The notes under the pieces are model-generated. The model made no database searches. It worked only from the letters and a program-made list of their open reading frames with translations, and was not told the DNA's origin. This document shows positions 10,296-16,945 of a DNA stretch of 16,945 nt, one piece after another. The stretch spans positions 1 through 16,945 of the forward strand of contig MU633553.1 in NCBI GenBank assembly GCA_026770595.1. The letters are read 5' to 3'. Position 1 is the first letter of the stretch; each line of letters starts with the position of its first letter. The DNA comes from Ochromonadaceae sp. CCMP2298 (Eukaryota > Sar > Synurophyceae > Ochromonadales > Ochromonadaceae). The position numbers were made by a program, and so were the translations under genes.

Positions 10296-10574
10296 TCTAA
10301 ATGTCTAAAGATAGTCGATAGCTCTTGCTCTGCTTTACTTCTCGTCCTACTAACTTACTGATATCCGACGCACAGTAATCCGGTAATCGGTGTAACCGTC
10401 GCAGCAGCATGACTTCTCGCGCCTCGCCGAATGCTGGAATCCAGGGAATGTCCGGTGGATGTGATCTATTGTCCAAAAATCTCACCCCATCTCTGCTCTG
10501 GGGCACTGGCACAGGCGAGGGCTCTCTCACCACTGCAGAGGGTGTGGAGGGTTTGTCCCATTCTAGGGGGAGAA
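10296..10574 (+). promoter_or_regulatory. uL3m 3' region and upstream region of the next gene
   Basis: A 279-base gap between two genes on the same strand. No AATAAA is seen. The frame of the next gene stays open upstream of its chosen ATG, with another in-frame ATG at 10431, so a longer N-terminus is possible. I prefer 10575 because the protein then starts directly with a membrane anchor. Confidence 0.4.
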
Positions 10575-11428
10575 ATGCTTTTTGGTCCCATCCTTGTCGT
10601 CGCGGGTATAGCAGCATTTACGTCTGTGATCAAGCTAGTAGAGAAGAGAATGCAGCTGGTGAGGATTCAGAGTCAAGTGCATCTGGTAGTCAATGGGAAC
10701 GAGTACCTGATAGACAACCCTGAAGACAGCTTCTACGCACTGGCCATCGAGTTCTGCAGCAAGGAAGGTAGGCAACGCCCGGCATTGCATGTCTAGTCCT
10801 CTCTTCGTTTCTCACTCGCCTTGAATGTCTCTCTCTTCTTCTGCGGATACCAGGGGTGAACTACGGCTTCGACATGAGCTCTTTCGATCGATGCACGAGG
10901 CCTTTGGTGTCTGCGCTGAACAAGGGCCGGGAGCATAGGACCTGGAACGGGCGGCGAGGGCACATGAAGAAAATAGAGCTCAGCCTTACCGCTGAGCACA
11001 GTCCGGCCAAGCAACTCGAGGCTGGCGCTTCCATACCGGTAGAGGACTCTGGCACTGGTAGCGGTAGTGGCGTAGCAGTCACCCACCCAGACGACGACGG
11101 TGAGCAGCAGAGAGGCGACCGGGAGACTGCACCTACTGCGCTGAGGCGACAGCTACCGCTGGAGATCGATGGTGTGACCTACCTGTTCGAATACGACAGC
11201 ACAGCAGACGCAGAAGCGCGGCGCTCTAATGCGGCTGCTCTGGCTGACACCTTTTGTTCGCAGCACGGCCAGCGACTGTTAGAGAAGCACATGCAGCACC
11301 TCAGCGCAGCCACCACACTAGAGGGCCCCAACAGTGCGCAGAGTGCAGACAGCGCTGAGCATCAGCGATTAGTATTGGAGGAGTGTTATTTACCAGTTCT
11401 CGGCGCCCTAGCGGCGAATATGGTATAA
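10575..11428 (+). CDS. Small anchored protein with two copies of a Cys-containing domain
   Basis: Two exons (10575-10767, 10854-11428) with an 86-base GT-AG phase-1 intron encode 255 residues. Residues 2-~19 are hydrophobic, followed by KLVEKR, fitting an N-terminal membrane anchor or uncleaved signal. The rest contains two related units. Unit 1 has VNGNEYLI (39-46), FCSKEG (60-65) and RCTRPLVSAL (77-86). Unit 2 has IDGVTYLF (169-176), FCSQHG (198-203) and ECYLPVLGAL (241-250), with a longer insert before the last motif. The spacing from the Gly-x-x-Tyr strand to the FC pair is 16 residues in unit 1 and 24 in unit 2. A Ser/Gly/Asp-rich linker (~107-160) joins them. I do not recognise the family. 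Two Cys per unit suggest a disulphide in a lumenal or extracellular setting, which is inference. The ATG at 10431 is an alternative start. Confidence 0.75.
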
Positions 11429-11538
11429 CATGAGCATAGTGCGGGTGTAGCTCTACAGTAGAAATACAGTAGAACACAGTCTTGCAGTGGCGATAAGCAC
11501 ATTCAATACTCAGTTAATGTATTGCCGTAAAGGGACGC

Positions 11539-11590
11539 CAGTACTACTTCTCAGTACCCAGTACCACTTCTCAGTACCCAGTACTACTTT
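11539..11590 (+). repeat. 20-base tandem repeat, 2.6 copies
   Basis: Unit cagtaytacttctcagtacc type: copy 1 at 11539-11558, copy 2 at 11559-11578 (one change, t to c, at unit position 7), and a partial third copy at 11579-11590. The ends of each unit (cagtac...cagtacc) also repeat within it. Confidence 0.85.
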
Positions 11591-11640
11591 CTAGTTCCCG
11601 CACTCCGCGCATCACTGTAGCTGTTCTCCACAACATCCTA

Positions 11641-11680
11641 CCCCTATACCCATACCCATACCCTATACCCTATACCCTAT
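11641..11680 (+). repeat. CCCATA / CCCTATA short tandem run
   Basis: Successive units cccctata, cccata, cccata, ccctata, ccctata, ccctata. It is short and lies inside a gene-rich region, so I read it as an internal simple repeat. Confidence 0.8.
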
Positions 11681-11726
11681 AAGCACATTCAAATATTACT
11701 TCCCAGTCCCCGCGCTTCTAGGTATT

Positions 11727-13258
11727 CTAGCTGTTCTCTACAGCAGGGTTGGTGATCATATTCACGCGGCGGAAGTTCGCTATTCTCCCGCCCCCCCCGC
11801 TGTTGGAGGTCCGCATGATGTCGTTGACTTGTTCGCGCACAGTCTCGCGCCTGGAGAAGAGCAGACGCTTCCTGGAGCCCCCGTGGTCGGTGAGGCCATA
11901 CAAGGAGGCGCTGCGAGGGATGGCGTCGAAGTCGTTCCATGCTGTGAGAAGGGGGGAGGGAGGGGAGGGAGGAAGAGAGCACGTCAGGTTGGTGGGGCAA
12001 TCGCACAGACCAGCATGATGCATAGTGCATAGTGCATGGTGCATGATGCATGGTGCATAGTGCATGGTGCATGGTGCATGGTGCATGGTGCATGGTGCAT
12101 GGTGCATAGTGCCTACCTGTGCAGTCGAATTTGTTAGCGTAGTAGTTGTGTTTGATCAGTGCGTTGTTCTGGTCACTACGGATGCAGTCCAGGATCTTCT
12201 TGGCCCCCTCCGCCTCGAAGGTGCGCTCCACTGACTTCAGCTTGTCGTAGGAGCGCTCGAAGCTGTACGAGTTCACCAGGTTGTCCACGTTCTGCTGGTG
12301 CGTGCTGGCCGATACGCGGTCTCCGAATATGTGCAGGTCCTCTGCGTGTCGCTTGAAGAACTCGTCTGCGAGAACACGCTTGCCCACCTGTAGGGGGACA
12401 GAGAAAAGTAAAGAAAAAAGCAGTTAGTGTAATGCAAAGAAGTTGGTATGGCCACGCTCTGCAAGCGTCTCCTTCCACGCGTGGGTTGACACCTCAGCCG
12501 GTGCAGACTCGTAACGTACCTGTCGCTCCTGGGCATCCAGCACTCCGTTTCCGTCGAAGTCGAAGCGCTTGGCCAGCTTGTAGTCCTGCTGACTCACGTA
12601 GCCGTCGTTGTCCAGATCGTACGACGGGTGCGGAAACCCGCTGAGCTTGATTCTCTTCAGCAGCTCTGTGCGCGTGCGACTGCGGGGGAAGTTGTTGACG
12701 GAGGGGTCCAGCAGCACGGTGCGCAGAGGCATGTCCTGATAGGGGCGGGATGGGGAAGCGTGGAAGCGCACAGAGTAACAGAGTAAGACCACTGAGGGAG
12801 AAAAAGAGACGAAGAGACGGCGCAGTCTCACCATGGAAGCCTTTGGCCTGGAGTAGGAGTTGTACCCCCCTAGGGCATGTATCTCTGCGTTCATGCGGTT
12901 GTTCTTCTCCACCTCGTTCACCTCCCGCATGCGACGCAGCATCTCGTTGGTAGACAGGTTCGACCTGTCAGACCTCGCTGAAGACTGAACGTACGCCCCG
13001 CCCGCTGTGTTCGGCCTCGAGGACATCGGTTGAGACCGCGCGGAGTCCTGGTTCCGGGACCGTGCCGAATTGTTATCCTGTGCATAGAAAATGGATGATG
13101 GAGTAAGCTCGAACCCTTCTACAGAGAGAGGGAGTAACCAATTGTGATAGCCTTACCTGGAAAGACCTCGCAGTACCTGTACTACTTCTAGCGCTGAGGT
13201 CCGCCGATCGAGCAGTGTTGATCCTTCCCGAAGGAGGTCTCTCTCTACGCGTAGTCAT
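11727..13258 (-). CDS. EF-hand protein with a closely packed pair of calcium loops
   Basis: Five exons on the minus strand (13258-13157, 13077-12832, 12735-12520, 12387-12117, 11941-11727) with GT-AG introns of 79, 96, 132 and 175 bases (phases 0,0,0,1) encode 349 residues. Residues 1-~80 are Ser/Arg/Asn-rich and probably disordered. A short helical segment follows (NEMLRRMREVNEVEKNNRMN, ~82-101). Loop 1 is D156-D167 (DLDNDGYVSQQD, with Asp instead of Glu at position 12). Loop 2 is D175-E186 (DFDGNGVLDAQE, canonical). Only seven residues separate the loops, far fewer than in an ordinary EF-hand pair. Past the loops are an Arg/Lys-rich helix and a terminal segment with IPRSASLYGL and LLFSRRETVREQVNDIM. 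I infer a cytosolic or cytoskeletal calcium-binding protein. Similar closely packed loops occur, from memory, in flagellate proteins; a ciliary role is only a suggestion. Confidence 0.85.
12013..12110 (+). repeat. Heptanucleotide minisatellite, 14 copies, inside an intron
   Basis: Fourteen uninterrupted units of GCATRRT (GCATGGT most common; GCATAGT and GCATGAT also occur) fill 98 bases of the 175-base fourth intron of the EF-hand gene. On the coding strand the array begins right after the donor hexamer gtaggc (12116-12111). The six adjacent GCATGGT units at 12062-12103 are identical. Confidence 0.95.
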
Positions 13259-13628
13259 CGTGTTTGGACGATAGGCGATTCGCGTCGCAGTCCACCCAGC
13301 ACGAGATATCCACGCTCCACAGACGCAGCAGTCGACAGACTCCAGAGGTGACCAAGAATGTGAGAGCAGACTTAGGGTTTGGAGTCAGTTGGTCTTGCCG
13401 CAGTTTACTCGCTGGCACCTCAAGAAGGAGATGGATCTTCTTCGAGCGCTTTTTTCATGCGTGTGATGAGAGGAGGGTGAAACCGCCGCCAAAAAAATCG
13501 TAGACCCAGGGCCAAAAGCCTGGAAAGGGGATCCTGGGAACTCTAACTGGTAAGAGAATTGGTGATCTTGGGTTAAAAATTACGAGGTAATACAGAATAT
13601 ACAAGTGCACACATAAGTTTCTAGCCAG
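13259..13628 (-). promoter_or_regulatory. Upstream region of the EF-hand gene and 3' region of the WW gene
   Basis: The 370-base gap lies between two minus-strand genes, so it should hold the 3' end of the WW-domain gene and the promoter of the EF-hand gene. The part next to the WW gene stop (about 13560-13628) is A/T-rich. I see no clear AATAAA, TATA box, RNA gene or repeat. Confidence 0.4.
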
Positions 13629-15830
13629 CTATACACTTCCTTTGAGGGAGAAGAGCTGGCTCGAAGCATTGTTAAGTTGAAATAGAAGGGCGTCTCTCTC
13701 GACGGAGGACGCGCTGAGAGCCGCACGCAAAAGCTCGACTTCCAGACTCAGAGCAGAGGCGCTGTCGACAACAGGCCCGGGCGCAACGATGTTGCTGGCG
13801 TTCTGAGAGGCGTGGAGGATGGGAGTCGTGGATTCGTTCAGCTGCGGCGCCAGCACCGCTCCCGCACTCTCCCCACGAAGCGCCGCTGCCTCCACTGGCT
13901 GTGCCTCCACTGGCTGTGCCTCGCGTCGCTCCTCGTGCTGCAGCAGCCGCAAGGCGAGGGCCCGGAGAGCGGCTTCACGGCAGTCCAGCACCAGCCGCAG
14001 CGCGTCTAGCTTGTCCCTCAGCAGCAGTAGCTCGCCAGCAGGCTCCTCTGCAGCTGCACTCGTCTCTGCTCGCACGCTGCTGTTCCCCTCCACACCAGCC
14101 TCCGTGCTGCTGCACTTCCGCTCTCTCGTCCTGCCCGTTGTCTCGTTGCCGCCTCCCACAATGTCGGTGGCAGGCGCATCGACGTCGTCGTGGTCGGAGC
14201 TGCGTGTGCCACTACCACCAGCAGCTGCGCGTCTGTGCTTGGACCCACTGTGCTTCGACCCACCTGCATGAGGTTTGTGCCCGTAGCGCGGCCCTGCTTG
14301 TGCGACTCCGACCCAGTCGAGCAGCCGCTGCAGGAGTGTAGAGAACACGCTTGTCCAGGGCCGAGAAGCCAGCGAGGTCGAGGCCGCGATGCCTCTGCTC
14401 CGCTTCCCCTTGCTCTTGTTCTTGCTTTTGTTCCTGGGCTTGGATTTCTTTTTGGTAAGGCCTAGTAGGCCAACTTCTACCGTCACATTCTGGGCCGCAA
14501 TATCAGCTCGCACACTGTAGCTTGCGTGTGCGCTGCGCTGCAGATTAGCGATCTGCGCTTCCGCAGAAGAGAGGTCGTGCTCCAGAGAGGCGATCCGCCT
14601 TTCCTGCCCCCCGCAGCGCCTGCGCACAGCAGCCAGCTCCTGCTCCGCCGCCACCCTCCTCCCATCATTACCACCCTCTTCACCTGACGCAGCCGTCGCG
14701 CTTTCGGCCATCTCCATGCCCGCCAGCACTCTCTGCCTCAGGCCGACGAAGTAGCCACGCACCGACGAAAAGTCCAGAGCGCTGGTGCCGAGAGCCTCCG
14801 CCTGGAAGTCTCTGACGCTCTGTGCAAGGCGGTCTGCGGCATCCACGCGCCCAGACTGAGCATCACCCGCACCCTCGGAGTCGGACCCACTCGCTGCCCA
14901 GGTGTAGGTGCCATTCCCCCTGAGCGTGTCTAGGATGTCCGACAGAAGCTGCGCAGGCGATGAAGGTGAAGGTAGCGCATGTCCCTCGCCTTCAATGTCT
15001 TCATCCACGAGGAGGGTAAGGGCATCGGCCACGCTTGCATCATAGCTGCCTCTGCCAGGGTCGCCTGAAGAGGAAGCGGCAGCTGGCGCAGAAAGGCCAG
15101 TTGGCTGGTCTGCCTCTGAATACATGTCTGCGGTGGCAGTGGCACCAGCACTAGCATCAGCAGCACTGGTATCAGCAGGAGCAGCAGTGGCATCAGCAGC
15201 AGTGGTATAAGCAGCAGTAGTAGCAGTAGCAGCAGCGGCACTGGCACCGGCAGCAGTGGCACCAGCACCAGTGGTATCAGCACCAGTACCATCAGCACCA
15301 GTAGCACCAGCGGCAATGGCACCAGCAGCACTGGCACCAGCAGCGCAAACGCCACCACCTTCAGCAGCAGTAGCATCAGCAGTGCGATCAACAGTGCCGG
15401 AGTCATTGCCATCTGCCCCATCCCTGCCCGCCCCCTGCACGTCCTGCTGCTGCGAGCCACTAGCAACTGGTCGTGCGCTGTCGTCTGCATCGACCCGGGC
15501 TTGCCTGCGCGGTCGGGCGAAGCGCAGCTTTCCAACCGCACGACTGGTCCCACTCACTGCCCCACCCATGGGGAGGGCGGCAGAGCTTCCCCCATTACCC
15601 CCATTACCCCCGTGGCCCTCTGGGTTGCTCGAAATGCCGCCATCTGGCGACGGAAGCGGCTTCTCCCATTGTGTCTGGCCAGTCAGCTTGTTGATGTAGT
15701 ACGCCCGCCCCTCCCACAGCGACTCGACCCACGGGTGCGGCAGCGGCGCGTGCCCCCAGGAGCGAAGCAGCGCCGCCAATAAAAACACCCACAGTGCAAG
15801 GGCGTGCAGTGTCAATCGCCCCATGATCAT
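13629..15830 (-). CDS. Secreted or lumenal WW-domain protein with Ala/Thr/Gly repeats and coiled coils
   Basis: A single uninterrupted frame of 733 residues, unlike its intron-rich neighbours. Residues 1-28 (a hydrophobic core of Leu, Ala, Val and Phe ending GHA) look like a signal peptide. A WW domain follows at ~30-58: W34, YYIN at 44-47, W55, P58, with the usual 21-residue W-W spacing. Residues ~150-237 are nearly all Ala, Thr, Gly, Asp and Ser. Predicted coiled coils lie at ~390-436, ~598-642 and ~690-733, with a Lys/Arg-rich stretch (KKKSKPRNKSKNKSKGKRSR) near 458-478. Sequons such as NVT, NET, NSS, NES and NAS occur. WW domains bind Pro-rich peptides and are usually cytosolic, so a signal peptide is odd. 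A second ATG (15824) is two codons in. The basic segment could instead be a nuclear signal if the leader is not used. Confidence 0.75.
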   Translation of the reverse strand: MIMGRLTLHALALWVFLLAALLRSWGHAPLPHPWVESLWEGRAYYINKLTGQTQWEKPLPSPDGGISSNPEGHGGNGGNGGSSAALPMGGAVSGTSRAVGKLRFARPRRQARVDADDSARPVASGSQQQDVQGAGRDGADGNDSGTVDRTADATAAEGGGVCAAGASAAGAIAAGATGADGTGADTTGAGATAAGASAAAATATTAAYTTAADATAAPADTSAADASAGATATADMYSEADQPTGLSAPAAASSSGDPGRGSYDASVADALTLLVDEDIEGEGHALPSPSSPAQLLSDILDTLRGNGTYTWAASGSDSEGAGDAQSGRVDAADRLAQSVRDFQAEALGTSALDFSSVRGYFVGLRQRVLAGMEMAESATAASGEEGGNDGRRVAAEQELAAVRRRCGGQERRIASLEHDLSSAEAQIANLQRSAHASYSVRADIAAQNVTVEVGLLGLTKKKSKPRNKSKNKSKGKRSRGIAASTSLASRPWTSVFSTLLQRLLDWVGVAQAGPRYGHKPHAGGSKHSGSKHRRAAAGGSGTRSSDHDDVDAPATDIVGGGNETTGRTRERKCSSTEAGVEGNSSVRAETSAAAEEPAGELLLLRDKLDALRLVLDCREAALRALALRLLQHEERREAQPVEAQPVEAAALRGESAGAVLAPQLNESTTPILHASQNASNIVAPGPVVDSASALSLEVELLRAALSASSVERDALLFQLNNASSQLFSLKGSV
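13891..13920 (+). repeat. 15-base direct duplication in the WW gene
   Basis: ccactggctgtgcct occurs twice in a row within the coding region, giving a repeated EAQPV unit in the protein. It is in frame. Confidence 0.8.
15126..15384 (+). repeat. Degenerate GCN/ACN-type coding minisatellite
   Basis: Roughly 260 bases built of varied units such as gcaccagcagcagtg, gtatcagcacca and gcatcagcagca on the plus strand. On the coding (minus) strand they give the Ala/Thr/Gly/Asp tract of the WW-domain protein. Units are multiples of three and the reading frame stays open, as expected for an expanding coding repeat. The opposite strand is also open here, a side effect of the composition. Confidence 0.75.
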
Positions 15831-15867
15831 GTCGACGGCTGAATCGACTACTGACTACTGTCTGCAG

Positions 15868-16426
15868 CTATAGACCATGCCCTGGAGGAGGGAGAATGGA
15901 GAGGGTGGAGTTGGAGTGCGGAGTGAGAGAGGAGAAAAGAGGAGAGGGCAGTGAAGATGGATGTCGGTGGCGTGGGAAAGGGTGCGGCAAGGACGATGGA
16001 GAGTGAAGGACAGAGTTGGTGGGGCGAATGGGAGAAGGAGGTGGTAGCACGTGAGGAGGGAGGGGTCAAGAAGGAGGGAGGAGCGGGCAAGGGGGTAGGA
16101 TAGGTCGAGGAAGTGAGAGAACGGAGGGGAGAGAAGTGAAGGTGAGTGAAGAACGAGGAGTTCGGAGATGAGGAGGGAGCGAGAGCGAGTGAGGGAGAGA
16201 GGGAGTGGGGGGGTGAGGGAGGCAGGGAGAGCGTACCAACGCGGAAGTCGGCTGCGCGGTCCTGCTCGGCTATCCACTGCGGAGAACGTCTGAAGAAGCG
16301 CTCAGTGGGATAGTCCAGCAGCTGGGTGTGTTGAACAGTTGAAAGGGCAAGGGTTGCCACGTTGCCACGAGTGCACCAACCCAAAAGCCAAAAAACAATC
16401 CTATCCTTGTGCGTAAAAATACGCAT
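15868..16426 (-). CDS. Possible small two-exon gene, 67 residues, uncertain
   Basis: Exon 16426-16237 and a tiny last exon 15881-15868, joined across a 355-base intron (donor gtacgc, acceptor ctcctccag) that is strongly C/T-rich on the minus strand like the other introns here. The phase-1 junction gives 67 residues. The best coding-like part is LLDYPTERFFRRSPQWIAEQ (16321-16262), continuing to a donor after DRAADFRV. The first 35 residues come from A/T-rich DNA and look less protein-like. An acceptor-like cacacccag just before 16321 allows a different upstream exon, so the start is unsure. The stop lies only 37 bases before the WW gene ATG. A second acceptor (AG at 15840-15839) would instead join this exon in frame to the WW gene. 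No family recognised. Confidence 0.4.
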
Positions 16427-16430
16427 TTTT
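16410..16430. promoter_or_regulatory. Perfect inverted repeat tgcgta-aaaa-tacgca followed by T-run
   Basis: Six-base arms at 16410-16415 and 16420-16425 around aaaa, then ttttt. It lies in an A/T-rich island (about 16380-16440) between the GA-rich tract on the left and the CT-rich tract on the right, and it overlaps the candidate ATG of the small minus-strand gene. It could be a binding site for a dimeric factor in a divergent promoter, or chance. Confidence 0.4.
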
Positions 16431-16945
16431 GACTTTTTTCGTTGTTGCGCAGATTAACCCTCTCTAAGGGTTTTGCCCCCTCTCCCTCTCTCACCCCCCT
16501 CTCCCTCTTCCTCCCCCTCTCACCCTCTCTCCCTCTCTCCTCTCTCTATCTCCATATCTCCCCTCTCTCCACTCTATCCCCCTATCTCTCCCCACGCTCT
16601 CTCTCTCCCTCTCCCTCTCTCCCTCTCTCTCTCCCTCTCTCCCTCTCTCCCTCTCTCCCGCTCTACCTCTCCCTCTCCTAGCCCCAACCCCCCTTCCCTC
16701 TCTCTCCTCTCTCTCCTTTCTCTCCACTCTCTCACCACCCTATCCCTCACTCCCCTCTCTCTCCCTCTCTACCAAGACTCCCTCGCACTGCCCCCCTCAG
16801 CACCGCTCCGAGCGACAGCAGCCACCAGTCCCTGGACCGGTGAGAGAGAAAGAAAGAGTGAGTTAAAGGTTCTAAATGCAATGCAATAATGAGAATAAAC
16901 GCGTCTTATCTGTCTACATCGCCTCCTTTCGGGGCATCGAACGCG
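16427..16945. other. Right end: no gene assigned
   Basis: The region holds a long C/T tract (16476-16800), then about 40 bases of normal composition with splice-like signals on both strands, then A/T-richer DNA to the end. On the plus strand, an acceptor (ctcag, 16796-16800) leads into a short open stretch with either a donor gtgaga at 16839 or, in another frame, a TGA at 16840-16842; AATAAA follows at 16894-16899. On the minus strand, ccggtccag ending at 16832 could be an acceptor for an exon beginning DWWLLSLGAVLRGA. Neither reading connects to a secure exon. Confidence 0.35.
16476..16800 (+). repeat. Polypyrimidine (CT)n/(CCCTCT)n tract
   Basis: About 325 bases made almost only of ctctcc, ctct and ccct units. 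The introns here are C/T-rich on their coding strand, so this suggests plus-strand transcription or an intron, but it may simply be a simple-sequence repeat. Confidence 0.8.

Larger units (their letters stand above)
11429..11726. other. Convergent 3' intergenic region with several short repeats
   Basis: This 298-base gap lies between the stops of two convergent genes. It contains a 20-base tandem repeat (11539-11590), a run of CCCATA/CCCTATA units (about 11641-11680), and two diverged copies of a larger block, starting with the 14-mer ataagcacattcaa at 11493 and again at 11679. The second copy runs into the 3' coding end of the EF-hand gene. No AATAAA was seen on either strand. Confidence 0.6.

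Noticed and set aside
11641-11680. Telomere repeat
   Set aside because: Only a few mixed CCCATA/CCCTATA units between two genes; no long regular array.
12013-12110. CRISPR-like array
   Set aside because: Units are 7 bases with no spacers, inside a eukaryotic intron.
14930-15553. 207-residue minus-strand frame rich in Leu/Val/Pro
   Set aside because: It is another frame of the coding repeat of the WW gene.
16410-16430. Rho-independent terminator
   Set aside because: The hairpin plus T-run has that look, but the DNA is eukaryotic nuclear and the stem is only six pairs, partly A/T.
16473-16889. 138-residue plus-strand frame of Ser/Leu/Pro
   Set aside because: It is a translation of the C/T simple repeat.

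Overview
The window is a gene-dense piece of eukaryotic nuclear DNA. Eighteen introns could be placed in six genes, all with GT...AG ends. They are 79 to 255 bases long, and nearly all are C/T-rich on the coding strand. Every exon junction placed keeps the reading frame. The genes include a nuclear transport factor 2 and a mitochondrial ribosomal protein uL3, so the host is a eukaryote with mitochondria. High GC, a C/T-rich background and the kinds of orphan protein present suggest a unicellular alga or other protist, perhaps of the stramenopile/alveolate sort. That last step is a guess. I see no rRNA, tRNA, transposon or CRISPR array.

Layout from left to right: (1) 242-4263 +, a large type I membrane protein cut off at its 5' end by the window, with a kelch-repeat ectodomain, a cysteine knot-like segment, an Ig-like domain, one membrane span and a lysine-rich tail. 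(2) 7221-4466 -, an 859-residue multi-span membrane protein of unknown function with long disordered segments. (3) 8287-7683 -, NTF2. (4) 8799-10295 +, mitochondrial uL3m, divergent from NTF2 across a 511-base shared upstream region. (5) 10575-11428 +, a small anchored protein with two copies of an unnamed cysteine-containing domain. (6) 13258-11727 -, a 349-residue protein with two closely packed EF-hand loops and a heptanucleotide minisatellite in its last intron. (7) 15830-13629 -, an intronless 733-residue protein with a signal peptide, a WW domain, Ala/Thr/Gly-rich repeats and coiled coils. (8) 16426-15868 -, a doubtful small gene next to long polypyrimidine/polypurine tracts that fill the right end.

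The genes do not form a pathway. NTF2 (nuclear import) and uL3m (mitochondrial translation) are housekeeping genes. Four others (1, 2, 5, 7) are predicted membrane or secreted proteins that I cannot name. The points most worth following are the architecture of gene 1, the two membrane blocks of gene 2, the internal duplication in gene 5, the lumenal WW domain in gene 7, and the repeat-loaded introns. No defence, biosynthetic or mobile system is visible.
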